From the NCBI RefSeq assembly GCF_001039355.2, contig NW_019775785.1, positions 3,529 through 67,528 of the forward strand: a stretch of 64,000 bases of DNA, written 5' to 3'. Shown piece by piece: positions 13,701-28,725 of this stretch (positions are counted from its first letter, which is position 1; each line of letters starts with the position of its first letter). This DNA is from Lingula anatina (Eukaryota; Brachiopoda; Lingulata; Lingulida; Lingulidae). The notes under the pieces were generated by a model, which saw only the letters and a list, made by a program, of their open reading frames with translations, made no database searches and was not told the origin of the DNA. The translations under genes were made by a program, and so were the position numbers.

Positions 13701-14974
13701 GGTAACTGATGAGCATGTGATATGTCACTGACACACACATGTGATACACATCAAATGTCCATTTATTCACATGAACTTAAATATGCACTACATAACACAC
13801 GAAACCTATATTCCAATCAGTTATCACCTTAGTCCATCTGCAGAGCTTGACTCCAGAATGTGAACCGATGAGTCTGTAGCCTTGTTTCTGAAGTGAAGTC
13901 CTCAGCAGTGGTGTTATCATCTCTCTGGGTTCTTTTGACTTGTTGTCATCTTCAACCTTCCTTTTAGCCTGAAAGATGCAGCATTTGTAAGGTAACGGTG
14001 ACTGTTACACATTTAATATGTTAATCTTAAAAGGCGTATAGTACAAGACAAAGCAAATACATATAGTACAAGATAAAAAATGGTGGATAAATGAGTTAGA
14101 TGTAAAACTGAACAAAATTTGATGTTGGTAACTTTAACAAGAGTAGGTTCATTGCACCAAGAAGAAAAGGGGGGGTCTGCCTATGCATTTATCTACATCC
14201 AACATAAACAAAAATGAATATTCATTCAAAAATCAATTGGAAAGAAAGGAAAGCACCTTTGCCTTCTTAATATTATTGACCATCTTCCCTATGTCCTCCA
14301 CATCCACCACACCATTGGCTTTCTGTACTTTTTCTCCATCTCCATCTCCCTCCTCCTCCTCATCTTCTGTGTCTTCTTCACTACTTGTCTCATACTGAAA
14401 CCATGTGTAAGCATATATAAACAATAAAGGAAAGCAATTAAGGCAACACATAAAGTCAAAAACAAATAAATAAATTTGTCAAAGGGGAAGGAAAATATAA
14501 GAATGAGAATATCATTTACCATTTCTTTGGTGTCACCATCTGCTGTGCCACAGTTAGGTTTAACATCTTTCTTGTTTTGGGGCGATCCTAAGACCATAGA
14601 CCAAAACCTGTTTTTCCAGAATTCAAAATCAGCTTCAATACCTGAAATATGTTAGTTAGTTAATTAATTAATTAATTAATTAATTCCCCATGACTCTCGA
14701 ATATGTAATGCTCATTTAAGTCTCATCAGCACAGATATTTAGTAAATAGGAAAAATACAATCACATTTCAATATCTGAATGGAATCAAACATTGTTTCTT
14801 ATCTGTGCTTACCTCCATTTTTGCTGGAGGCAACATTCTCGTCTAGAAGACCAATACCCAGCACCCTATTAGCTGACAACTTATGGAACCAGTGGTCTAT
14901 ATTTCTAGCAACCTGTAAATAAATAAAAGCATTCTTTAAACAAGAGCATGGACCAGAGCCAAGGCTTAATGTAC

Positions 14975-15032
<58 letters not shown>

Positions 15033-16612
15033 GATTTTCTTTAAAATGTCAAATTTTACATCATCAGTTATTACTGCATGACTACAATAAAATTGAAATC
15101 AACATCACCATTCCTATATTTTAAACTCACCTTGTTATATCTCTCCTTGTACAAAGAATTGCCCAATCCCACCACACAATACCTCATGTCTTGAAGCATG
15201 GTCTTCTGGATTCTGAAGTCAGACGCAGCTTCTTCCAGCCACTTATAAAACCATGCAGCATCATCTGGAGGGGAGCCTTCTGTATAGGTAGATATGATGA
15301 ACACACAAATGTTCTTCCCATCAGTCTAGGTAAATACATGGAAAATCAGAAAAATATGTGATATCAGGAAACATAAAGATTAAAATAAATTTTTTCCAAG
15401 GAAGTAGGGCAGTTTACAAATTCTTATACTTTAAACAAGTAAAATATCTTTTATTTTCATTTATTTTATCTATAAACATAAAATATAGTATCATAACAAC
15501 AAGAAAAATACAACACAATGTTTTATACCAAATTCACTTCATATTTTAACATCACTGATGGCATACCTCATCTGTAATATTATCTTCAGGATCATAAGTT
15601 TTCAAATCAATGACTTCACATTTTGTGCTGTGCTCAGAAGCTTCTTTTTTGATAATATCTGCAAATGTCTAAAACAATCCAATGTTGTTTTTTATTGTTT
15701 AGCATGAATTAATATTTTCATAATACAAAAAATATCTATGTTATTGAACCTGGTATTTAATGATACTACATATAATAAAGGTACTGTATTAAACCCTACA
15801 GTAAAAAAAGACAGCAAATATAACAAAGCAAAAGTGCATCCATGTCTTAGCATAGTTTCAAAATATATTTAAAAATACATTTATCCTTTTGTGTCTAACA
15901 TTTCATATCTTACCTTTGCTGTTCCTGTTTGGGTTCCAAAGAAAATTTTCAAACAAGTTTCCTTTTTACTTGACTTGGCTTTATTCAGATTTCTTTCATC
16001 AGAATTTTTTGAAGCCTGAAAATGACAGAAAATAAAAATAAACTCAAATAATTGTTTTAAAAATTGAAAACATGACATAAAAAGTCTATGTGATTAAAAA
16101 AATTCCAAAACATCTACCAAAAAGGGGTTTACATATTATCTTAAAATTAAAACCAGGAAAAAGATACAAACCTGATCAGACAGTCTTCTCTTTGGTTTAC
16201 CAGGAACAACTGATTTTCTTTGTTGGAAAGTCAACCATGCAAGTCCCAGAAAACCAAGTAGTATCAACAGCCAACTTTGAGATATGACTGCTGCAAGATC
16301 AGCAAGAAAAGTACCTAGGAGTAAGAGAGAGGCATAAGATGGAAACATTAATTTCAATACCTTGAAGTATAGACGTAATTATAAAAAAATACAGGTACAT
16401 ATTGTGTAAAATAAAGATTTGCGCTAATCTCTACAAAATGTTATAAGTCTCACTTGTCATTACTCAAAAAACCAATTATTCTGAGATTCTGTTAATCAAA
16501 TGGTCCTTAATTCCTTACTCTGCTCCTCTATGATAAAAACCTTAAGTGATTATACCCCCTCCCCTTACATGTAAACACACACACTCCACATTTACGTCAT
16601 ACCTTCATCCAT
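10726..16612 (-). CDS. TYW1: TYW1: S-adenosylmethionine-dependent tRNA 4-demethylwyosine synthase, 16 coding exons
   Basis: TYW1 condenses N1-methylguanosine-37 of tRNA-Phe with pyruvate to form the tricyclic 4-demethylwyosine, the second step of wybutosine synthesis at the ER surface. Coding exons on the minus strand: 16603-16612, 16172-16314, 15914-16015, 15567-15668, 15131-15325, 14813-14912, 14520-14641, 14257-14394, 13828-13968, 13406-13524, 12960-13069, 12502-12679, 12054-12189, 11744-11854, 11423-11590, 10726-10938. All phases close, giving 695 residues (I recall about 732 in human). A membrane segment lies near residues 15-33. The flavodoxin domain begins with the FMN loop FFGTQTGTAK (76-85). 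The radical SAM cluster is C382-x3-C386-x2-C389 (CANKCVFC). The C-terminus SAADYMAQTPHWAVFGADE and final DISGC match the family. An acidic linker lies at about 259-285. The start is a 10-base first coding exon encoding MDE plus one base. Confidence 0.95.
14975..15029. repeat. (AAT)n microsatellite in a TYW1 intron
   Basis: An uninterrupted run of about 18 ATA/AAT trinucleotides lies in the intron between exons 14813-14912 and 15131-15325. A shorter TTAA-type tract (attaattaatt) sits at about 14658-14684, and a (gaaa)n tract at about 12766-12789. Confidence 0.95.
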
Positions 16613-17652
16613 ATTAATAACGAACACGAAGTTATGTTTGCTATTATTTTAGGAAAAGATCCATAATAAGTGTAACACGATATATAGCCCCTTTAATATA
16701 AATTTCCTTGGCCACACAAGAGCAATGACAAATCCACGTTTTCTCTGTTACAAGCTGTAAGATTGTCCGATAGAGGGCACAGAGGTGCAGTGTGGTAGTT
16801 GCAGTGTTGAGCAGTGTTGCAAACTGTAACATGCATTTATTTATTTATTTGTGTAATTGTATTTATTATCATATGCAACTTGGCAATACCATGTATATAA
16901 TGGTTTAAATCTATAAAGTTCTTCTTCTTCTTCTTCTCGGCGTGTCTTGAATATCCTGGCTCTTCAAGTATGTCTGCGCCCATAACACGTTGTGATGTAT
17001 GCCAACTGCTAATTTTTTCGAGAAAGAAATGGTAATCGTAATATGAAGGTCACATTGAGGCTGTTTTACACGCCTTCACAGTATCGACTTCAAGAGTAAA
17101 AGTAAAAGACAGACAAGCTGTTTTAGGTATAATCCAGTTTTGGTACTGACTGAGACGGGGCCATAGCGATAGTCCGAAGGCTCATTTGTCCGAATGTTCA
17201 CTGTAGACTCTTCGGACCAATGAACCCTTGATTAAAAAATCGATGAAAATGTTACCACTTTTCGGACCAATGAACCTTCGGACCAATGAATCTTCGGACT
17301 ATCGAGACGCCCCCGACTGAGACGGTGACTTGTTTTGAAACATGTCATGTGATAATAAGACTGTATAATAGCTTTCGAGAAATACGATTTACAAAGTCAA
17401 GATAGTTAATTGTTTTAATTTTCGTCATGTTGGTGATTTACACGAATAGTTTTCGATTATAGATTGTGATGTAAAAATTGTTTTTATTTTGGAAAAAAAA
17501 ACTGCATTGTACTGTAATTAAGTGTCTTTGCTGATAAATTAGTTGAAGAAAGAATCAATTAACATTCATCAAAAATATGTATACCACACCAGTATGTGAA
17601 AATGTGATGCTAGTTAATTAGGGGTTGTCTCATTTCAGATAAGTCTTCCAAA
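16613..17652. promoter_or_regulatory. shared head-to-head promoter region of TYW1 and TFB1M
   Basis: The start codons of the two divergent genes are about 1.04 kb apart. TFB1M has a likely 5' UTR exon border: an acceptor (gtctcatttcag) ends at 17638, 14 bases before its ATG, so its transcription start lies further left, probably near 16970-17100. The interval also contains a 158-bp MITE (17157-17314) that lies in the 5' intron or promoter. Confidence 0.6.
17157..17314. mobile_element. 158-bp MITE with imperfect terminal inverted repeats and 9-bp target duplication
   Basis: The element starts with gggg and ends with cccc. Its ends are inverted copies of one another over about 40 bases, sharing cgatagtccgaag, then ttcatt, then gtccgaa. 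The 9-base sequence gactgagac occurs immediately on both sides (17148-17156 and 17315-17323). Inside, cttcggaccaatgaa-like units occur several times. There is no coding capacity. A 9-bp duplication is typical of Mutator-like elements, but the superfamily is inferred. Confidence 0.82.
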
Positions 17653-20101
<2,449 letters not shown>

Positions 20102-20234
20102 CTTTTCATTTGGAACTTTTTTTCATGCAATGACAAGTTTGAGTGCTTAAGTGTGACTAAAAAAGATTTATGTTTTAGTGATTCATGATCTTTCTTGAAA
20201 CAAGACTCTCTTGCTTAACTCCACCTTTATGTTC

Positions 20235-20240
20235 AATAAA
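20235..20240 (+). terminator. polyadenylation signal AATAAA of TFB1M
   Basis: A canonical AATAAA lies about 135 bases after the stop codon. Position and sequence are typical; no transcript evidence. Confidence 0.55.
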
Positions 20241-22090
20241 ATGCAAAGAATTCCCTTTTTCAAAGGAAGTCAACATTGATTGTTTAGATATAAAAATAAT
20301 CCACTAAGGCTAGTTTTTGCACTGAAAAATTATTTTGGTTCTTTGAATCATCCCTGTAGGTTGAAAAATAATTAATATTTTTCATTACATTGTGTTAAAG
20401 ACAGGAAATGGCAAAGGAGACAGAGCAGAAAGACGAGGTGCTTGGTTTAAGTTCAGACAAACTGCCTGTCCATAAAATAAACTAAACTAAACTATCCATG
20501 AAATTCAATAATATCAATTTAACTTTTAAGCTATTTATTTTGCCCACATAAAAATGGTCATTAACAGTTAAATATCATCTGTTCCCGAATTCATCTTTTA
20601 AATTATTTTATACATTAATATAGCTATTCTGGAAACAAAAGTTAAAATAAACCTCCATTTTGGAGGAAAGCAAATAGTTGAAATAAAAAGAACTTCCCTT
20701 GAGCACCCAGTGGTAAAACTATCTATACATTAATATCTTGATATTATTAGACCTTTTATAATAGTACTTTAACAGCAGTTATGTGAACACTACAAAGTAG
20801 CAGCACAGAGGAAAAACGTTTGCATCAAAAGTTACATAGTGCAGTTTTGTTCTTCCCCCCTCCCCCCTCCAACACTCCTACTAGACTTGATCAAACAAGT
20901 CTCATTTACTGGAAATTTCATGAGAAAATGCTCTTCAAAGCACTGCATTGTGGGCTCAATTTAAAAGTGCCATATGGTTTTCTAGGTAGTGAAATTGGCA
21001 GTCAAAATACAAACTGAATTTTAAGAAGTCTTATCAGCAATATTTCCACAAAGAATAACAGGAATATGCTTTCTGCTTTCTCAAATATCTTATATAATTG
21101 CAAACACATCTCAGATGGTAATCTTATATCTTAAGGGTATAAAGAAAGGGGGCATTCTTTAGAATTCCTCTTAAAAATTGCACAAAGTAGACCAAATTCC
21201 TGCTATGTAAAAACCTTCACAATGGTTTTACCTTGCCACGCATTCTTTACTTGATTTCTTTCAAACCACCTAAGAGATGCAGATGTTTATAGCCTGTGCT
21301 AACTAGCAATCACTCATATACACCACTTCCTTAGTTTGAATTAATTGGCAATTCGCCTATGTATCCACAACTTACTGCAGCTTCCAAGTGGTGCAGGAGA
21401 ACACTGTAGACAATACATTTTTTTGACATACCAAACATATGTATTTGAATACAGAATCTCGAATTTAACAGTACTTGTAGACTTCACTTCAATAAGATAA
21501 CATATTGCCCTACAAATAAACCTTTGACCATGCTTTACAATATATTGGAATGAAGGCAGTCTGTAGGGCTTCTTATGAGCACAATGCATTTTCACATACC
21601 TTTTCATTTTTATTCATATACAACAAAGCCCACAAATCAGCCTTGTCAGTAACAAAAGGATAAACATGTAAGAACATTCGTATCCCCTCTTGTAACTTAT
21701 AATCAATGAAGGCCACTTGAACCCTAGTTCATCCATTCATTTTTTTTAGTAGTGGTTTGAAGAATCTTGTGTGATATACTCATATATACAAAACATCCTT
21801 TCACTTATGCAAAAGGTTTGCTCTTAAAGTAATCAAGCACTTGCAAAAGTGGCAGTTTATCAAGCTGAATATTTAAAACATAATTTTAAACAACAACTGA
21901 TAATCTACCAGTACAAACTATTGTTCTGTGATACATGGCCTATATATCTGGTCCTTCATCAACCTTAACTGTAGGTAGATGTCAGTTTATCATACGGCAG
22001 TCATACAATTGTGTTGATCTTAATAGTTGATAGATTTCAATGAATGAAATGTTTGCCCTCTATTTCTAGTACAGTATGGATCTGGTGATT
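20241..22090. other. convergent 3' region between TFB1M and BSDC1
   Basis: About 1.85 kb of AT-rich DNA between two genes that converge. Much of it could be the long 3' UTR of BSDC1. I find no coding signal with splice support, no RNA gene and no clear repeat. Confidence 0.5.
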
Positions 22091-25000
22091 TTATTCCCAG
22101 TCTTCCCAGTCATCACCAATATCATCATCCTGAAATAATGTATTTGAAAATTGAATGTTAAACAGATTTCTTTAAATCAGTTTTTTTTCCTATTATAAAA
22201 ACCTAATCAGCTTACATTTACATGGCAACAAGAAATTTTACATGCTGTCCCTCATAAATAACAATCTGAATGCAACTGTGTGTGTCTGTCTAACATATTA
22301 CCTTAACTGCATTGGTTTGCAAGAGACAATATATCAGGTGTATAACGAACTCAACATACTTCAATCTTGGGAGTTCAACTCCCTTGTTAAAACATTATAC
22401 ATGTAAAAAAAAAAAAAATACATCCACCCACCTGGTCCCCTGTTCCTTCTGTAGCACCAATTTTTTTAGCGGCCTCTGCAGCCAGCTGCAGGTCTTCTTC
22501 TGTTACCTCAATGTCAAAATCTTTCTCCCAGTCATCTTCCAGACTGCTCAGTTCTGAAATATTGGGTAAGAAACTTTCTAATATTCATGTTTTGTCTGTT
22601 TAACATGGATTAAAGAGACAAAATGTTTCAATATTTTGGGAATCTTTTATCAAAACTACAAAAGGTCAAATAGTTTATTACAAAATCAACGTATCGAGAT
22701 ATTACGATCCATTTTCAAGTTGGTTTTTGTACTTACCCTTATTATTGCTTTCCTCAGATGTGGGTGTTGTCCTGTTAGACCCAACCATAACCAGATCTCC
22801 CTTTTCTTTAGTCTGGATGTCTTTCTGTCCTTGTATGTCTTCATCACTAGTCTCAGGTGATGTGGTGTCAGCAGCAGCTTTGTCAGCTGATGTCTTTTCA
22901 TCTCCAGTAGTAACAGCTAAAGCCAATCGATCTGCGTCTTCTTTTTCTTTACGCTGCTTTTCTGCTAATTCAGCTTCCTCCTTTTCTTTCCGCTGCCTCA
23001 AGATTTCAGCCTCCTTTTCTTTACGTAACCTCTCCACTTCTTCTTTCTCTTTCTGTCTTTCAGCTTCTTCCTCTTTCTTTTGTAGCCGCAACCTTTCTGC
23101 TTCCTCCTTCTCCTTTTGTTGCCGCAATCTTTCTGCTTCTTCTTTTTCTTTCTGTTGCTTCAGTCTTTCAGCTTCTTCCTTTTCCTTTTGTAGCCGCAAT
23201 CTTTCTGCTTCCTCCTTCTCCTTTTGTTGCCGCAATCTTTCTGTTTCTTCTTTTTCTTTCTGTTGCCTCAGCCTTTCTTCTTCTTCTTTTTCTCTCTGTT
23301 GCCTCAGCCTTTCTGCTTCTTCTTCTTCTTTCTGTAGCCTCAGCCTTTCTGTTTCTTCTTTTTCTTTCTGTTGCCTCAGCCTTTCTTCTTCTTCTTTTTC
23401 TTTCTGTTGCCTCAGCCTTTCTGCTTCTTCTTTTTCTTTCTGTTGCCTCAGCCTTTCAGCTTCTTCTTTTTCTTTCTGTTGCCTCAACCTTTCTGCTTCT
23501 TCTTTTTCTTTCTGTTGCCTCAGCCTTTCTTCTTTTTCTTTCTGTTGCCTCAGCCTTTCTGCTTCTTCTTTTTCTTTCTGTTGCTTCAGGTTCTCAGCTT
23601 CCTCTTCCTTTTGTTGTCTTAGTCTTTCGGACTTTTCTTTTTCTAGTTGCAGCCGAACTATTTCTGCTGCTTCTTTTTCCTGCTGCTGCTTCACTATTTC
23701 TGCAGCTTCCTTTTCTTTCTGTAACCTTAATCTTTCAGATTTTTCAGCTTTTTTGTTCTCATCTACTGTGTTTTGTTTTACCTCAGCTGGTGCGGAAGAA
23801 GATAGTTTCTCAGTTTCTGCTTTAGTTTTTCTTTCAGTTGATTTAATTTCACCTTTTTTCTTGGCAAGACTGACATTTGTTTGTTGGAATGTAGCAGCAT
23901 CTTTTTGCTGTTCTTGTGAGGTTTGTATTTCCTCTTCCTCTTCACCCGAAGAACTCCATTCTTGCTCCCCCTCCAGCGTCTTCATCACAGTGTCTTTCAG
24001 CTTGCCCATAGACTGAGTAAACATACTAAACACTGCCATTGCTGCTGGTTGTTCTCCAGACTTAATTTCAGGCCCATCTCCTAGGTCAGTCTCTTTTGAG
24101 GAAATGTCACCAGTCTTAGCTGAGACTTGTTTTCCAATTTGTTTTGGTGCTGTAACTGCTTGCATTTTTTCATCATCAGTTTGCAGAACATTTTGTGAGG
24201 GCATGGAAGCAGATGCTGCTGCATCTCCCTTAACAGCAGTGATTTTTTCTGGTAATGCTGGTGACCTTTCTTTGTCTGGTGACATATTTCTTGTTGAGAA
24301 TTCCTCTACTTCCTCCCAATCATCTAGAATTAAAACAACAGACACTTACACATCTTGTATTATAGGGGAGGCAGTTCTATTGTTTCAATGCCAAGTACAG
24401 GACCAACAACAACAAGCCATCACTTTTATCAAACTGTCCACAGAACTTTCTGAGAGAGTGATGCAGGCTGTCAATACCAAGTATATATCTATATTTAATT
24501 CATGCAAAATAACCCCCTTTTCTCACCATCCCAGCCCAAGTCATCCTCATCCCCAGCAGTCTCTGCTCTCTTCATCAAGTCCTTCTTTCTGATCTCATCC
24601 TCTTCCAGCTGATGCAGCTTGTAGAAGTACCTGCGCCAGAAATCAGCATGGGAAATCTCTGAGGGAACCTGAAGTGATGTTAAAAACAGAATTATATAGT
24701 GTTTAATACTCGTTTTATCTAGCATGAAGCAGCAGTGCTTGACTGCCAGATTAACATAAACACACTATCCTTTATTGGAATTTTAAAACCAATGAATAAT
24801 AAATCCCTTTCACCTAAACACTAATGAATTCCTAAGAAAAACTTAACTATTGCTCTTTTGCTTACTACAAAAATTTTTAAATAAAATGGTGGAAAACTGA
24901 CAAATATAAGCTGGTCAGTTACAAAAATAGCATTTGAATATCAACCCACTTACCAACTGAGTGTATAAAGACCGGACTTCCACCCTGGCCACAAGCAGCT

Positions 25001-27745
25001 CTGAGATTTCTCCCTTTTTTTCTTCCAACTGAAAATTTTCCAGCCATTCCTTATATTTTTCTGGGGGTCCCTCTGGTTCCTGACAGTATGTACCAGGATC
25101 AATCTGTATGGCATACACTCTGGCCTGAAATACAAGGAATTGGTTTTCATGGATAAAATTCAATACCAAGAGCTGAATGAAAAATAATTGTTTTATGTGC
25201 TGTGCTCATGTAAACTGATCCTTACATTAAAGAAAATGGATATACATTAAAAAAATTCATAAAAAATATTTGAGGATATGCATACCTGAGCCCTGTCATA
25301 TATCACTCCTGTTGGAGTTATCTTCAGTTTCTGCTCGCCATCATCATCGGGAGGAACATAAAGAGCTTTCTGTATATTTCCTAAGAAATGTGTGATCCCA
25401 TCTTTCATCATGTTGCCGGTAGAACCTGGCTGTTCAGTCTAAAAAGACAGAGCATGGCAGGTGACTTGTAATTGACTCATGTATTTAAAGCCAACTCCAA
25501 ACTTTTCAAACACATATCTTAATATACAGTTTTCATAACTTGTATTTCCAAAATATCAAAAGATTTAACTGGACGTTTCCATAATTGCACTTTTTATTCC
25601 ATTTATTTAATTTTAATTGCAATATTGTGCATCCATTTGAAAATCTATTTTCCTTTCAAATCATGAACCTTAAAATTGCATATCAAGTTGCTGCTTATTT
25701 CAAATCACTGCCAATGAACCAACCAAATGTCACCAAGGTGTTTCAAATAGTATAACTGAAAATTATCACAAAATTTAGTATCAGTATTACCAGAAAAATT
25801 ATACTTGCACAGATATTTTTGCTTACTTCCTAAGCCTAACATATACCAGAAAGCAAAAGTAGGTCAAAATTACAATAAGAAATTAGAAGTAGGTGCAGGT
25901 TAGAGCTTTTTTCAGTTAAGTTTTTTCTGCACCCCAAGAAATAAATTATGGTTGGTATTTTGGCACGTGGATTTTATTTGTTGTGTATTTTTATAGTACA
26001 AGTAATTTATATATGCTACAGGGCATTCATTCTTGCTTTATATGTATCTTTATACATATAAAAGATACATGCATCATAGAAAGGACAAGCACCTAACATG
26101 ACTCATCATACTATCAATAGTTAAATAATATTTTCCAGATTATCACAGAATGCACAGATGTTAGGAAAAGAAAAAGTATGTATTACATGAAAAGAATACT
26201 AATTAGAATTTTACTTTAAATAAAGTTATATTGACTATACAGTTTGACAACAGTAAATGGATGTTTTAAAACTGACATATACAAATCATTTTTGCAGCTA
26301 TACCATACCAGCTGCTACATAATATCTACCATCATATTAAGAATAATTTATGGTCTGCATAGTTGTCAAAGTGACTAAGCATATACAAACATAGCTATAA
26401 ACCTGATCTGTTCAGTTTAAGCTGCATAATACCCAGTGTTCAATTCCATCTTAATGTCATTTCAGCCCAACACAAGTACTTCAAAAATTTCATCTTTTAA
26501 GACTGTTTCAATAATAGTCTATTAAACTGCATGTCACTTAACACTTCTTGCCATTTTTACCATTTGTTCACATAAATGCATATATTTTCATAACCAGACG
26601 ATAAAAAAAACTGAAATTTTGATATATTATTTAGGACATGATAATTTTTTTCCATTAAATTAAATTAGATAACCTGTTTAAAAAATTATATATATATATA
26701 TATATATATAATTTCATTTGGTAAAAGTGCACTTATCAATAAAGAATAAAAGAATAGCCCTTTTTTTGGAGGGGGAGGGCTTGGAGCATTATTCAAATAT
26801 TTTTTCTTTAAAAGTTTGACATTCTGTGCATTTATCTAACCTCATATACAATGATGGAATATACATGTGTGTGTGTGTTATATATCAATAAATGTGGAAA
26901 AGTGAATTGATGACAGCATTCAAACTATTTTCATGCAAGTTGCACTGTCGAGTGTTGCCACTAATGATAGATTGAAAATCTGCTCTCCCACTTCTACCAT
27001 TCCCCCTATGTGGTCAACAAGGAAGTTTTGTTATTATGAAATTGCAAAAACTGTTTTTAATTACTGTAAAAACCAATGATTTTTCCTACCATATGTGTAC
27101 TTTACTCTTCGTAACAGTGTGTTCTACATGTACCAATTCCTTTCCCAAACTATCTCATAGCCCTATGTGGGTTACATAAGAAACATAATTTCCCCTAATC
27201 ATAAGGTATTCAGCAACTTACTGCCAATTTATCTTTAACCACTGAGGCAGATTTAGCCACCACATCCTTGGTCTCATTATGAACCACACATCCAAACTCT
27301 GCCAAGTCCTGTTTGAGGAATCCGACAGCTGAAACAGTCTGTAAATAAATCATGATAAAGCAAGTTAGTGTTTCAATACTAGGATTAGGATACTTAAATG
27401 TCTATGACAATTTAAACAACACTGCACTCATCCAAAGAGATCATGTCAGTCAAAAAATTTGATGTTGCATTGCTTACCAAAACTGCGTGATGTGAAATCG
27501 ATTGCCATTTTATAATGATGATGTCACCTGAGTCAAAAAGTGCATTTCGTATGTTATGAATTTTACAATTACTTCGCAAATCTCACCTTGTCTTTGGCAG
27601 CCTGAAGCCATCCACCCCACCAGTCACCGCCATCAGACCTGCAATAAAATGACACGGTAAGAGTTACATAAGTGTGGACACGAGAAATACTTAATATACT
27701 ACCTTTTCCTTGCAAGAAAAGTTATTCTTACCCTCCTTCGGCCAT
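22091..27745 (-). CDS. BSDC1: BSDC1: BSD domain-containing protein with a large charged-helix insertion
   Basis: Exons on the minus strand: 27732-27745, 27587-27638, 27222-27338, 25286-25438, 24954-25124, 24527-24668, 22737-24323, 22432-22553, 22091-22129. All phases close, giving 798 residues, against about 430 that I recall for human BSDC1. The N-terminus (WWGGWLQAAKDK, then FLKQDLAEF) matches the family. The BSD domain spans about 140-195, with FQLEEKKGEISELL and the signature ADFWRRYFYKLHQLEEDE. The C-terminus is also conserved (DDWEKDFDIEVTEEDLQ and final DDWEDWE). Between them, one giant exon encodes about 265 residues of Glu/Lys/Arg repeats (about 410-676). BSD domains occur in TFIIH p62 and synapse-associated proteins; the role of BSDC1 is not well defined. 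The gene shares a promoter region with GTF3C3. Confidence 0.92.
22945..23745 (-). repeat. coding minisatellite, 36-bp unit, inside BSDC1
   Basis: On the minus strand the unit EKEEAERLRQQK (12 residues, 36 bases) repeats about 17 times with small variants (EEEERLRQQK, EETERLRLQK) and one shortened unit lacking EEA. On the plus strand this gives ctttctgttgcctcagcct-like runs. The flanks degenerate into looser Glu/Lys repeats. The frame is kept throughout. Confidence 0.9.
25439..27221. other. large intron of BSDC1
   Basis: A 1.8-kb AT-rich intron. It contains a (TA)n run at 26688-26711 and a short tg-rich run near 26870. I see no coding sequence or complete transposon. Confidence 0.55.
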
Positions 27746-28725
27746 TTTTGTTTTGATCATACGGGTACGTCAGAAAATTGAGACGAAGGAGAATCAGGCA
27801 CTGCAGTAGGAAATTGATAATAACGTTTACACTAGATCGTTGTTGTTTTGATATTTTATGTTAAGTCAGTCATGAATAGCAGAAGATAAAATTTGATGTG
27901 AATACTCTATTTAGTAAGATGTGAGGCTTGTAAGAATTTTTGTAACGAAATTCCGTTCGATGTTGATGTTTTGGTTATGAATAAAATTAGGACGGAGATT
28001 TACAGCGCCCTCTACAGGAAGCAGGTGGCGGGTGGACTAGAAGAAAGTCTACCATCGACGCTGCTGCATGATTATTAATGACGTGCCCTTTGCATTTGTG
28101 GGAAAAACATTCACTCATCGAGTTAGTTACAGTGTATTGTAGCATATATGTCATGTATAATAGCTAATATTACTAATTAGTGCTACGAATCTATGTTTCC
28201 AATAGTAATAACGTTAACTTAAAAGCCCTTACCTTACCATTGCATTGATTGTAGTTTGCACAAGTTGACAACTGTTTAAACTTTTGCAAATTGCAAACAA
28301 TTTACATAGGTTCCAGGTGTGATTTTACACTGACGGAAATGGTATCACAAACGTAACGCTAAAATACAACTAGAACTGAAAATCAGTTATCGCCACTTCA
28401 TTTTTCTAATGTTTCATAATTAGACAGTACCAGTAGTAGCTGTACATGTACATGTACCTTAGGTCGTACTAGAAGTGTGCATGCTTGCAGTCCCCCCCCC
28501 CCCCCAACTCTTTAAGAAGAAAAGTGATTAGTTAATTTTTATATGTAACTGTTGTTAGAACAATCACTTATTTAAACTTTGAGTGCATAACCCAGCTGAT
28601 TAAAGTTTTCCTGACTTATGCACTTAAATTATTTTATTTAGAAAAGAAAATCTGACTTAGTCAGAATTTTGTTTTCTTGTTTCAGTTGAGTTGCCATTTA
28701 ATCTTTTACACAAACATCAGGAATC
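27746..28725. promoter_or_regulatory. shared head-to-head promoter region of BSDC1 and GTF3C3
   Basis: The two start codons are 980 bases apart on opposite strands. A splice acceptor (ttgtttcag) ends at 28685, 40 bases before the GTF3C3 ATG, indicating a separate upstream non-coding exon. The interval contains a tacatgtacatgtac palindromic tract (28440-28458) and a 14-base C run (28492-28505), both probably in that 5' intron. Confidence 0.55.

Noticed and set aside
22727-24016. A 429-codon + strand open frame rich in Phe, Ser and Cys
   Set aside because: It is the exact antisense of the Glu/Lys/Arg repeat exon of BSDC1. The repeat leaves the opposite strand open without selection. The minus-strand frame has splice sites and conserved ends.
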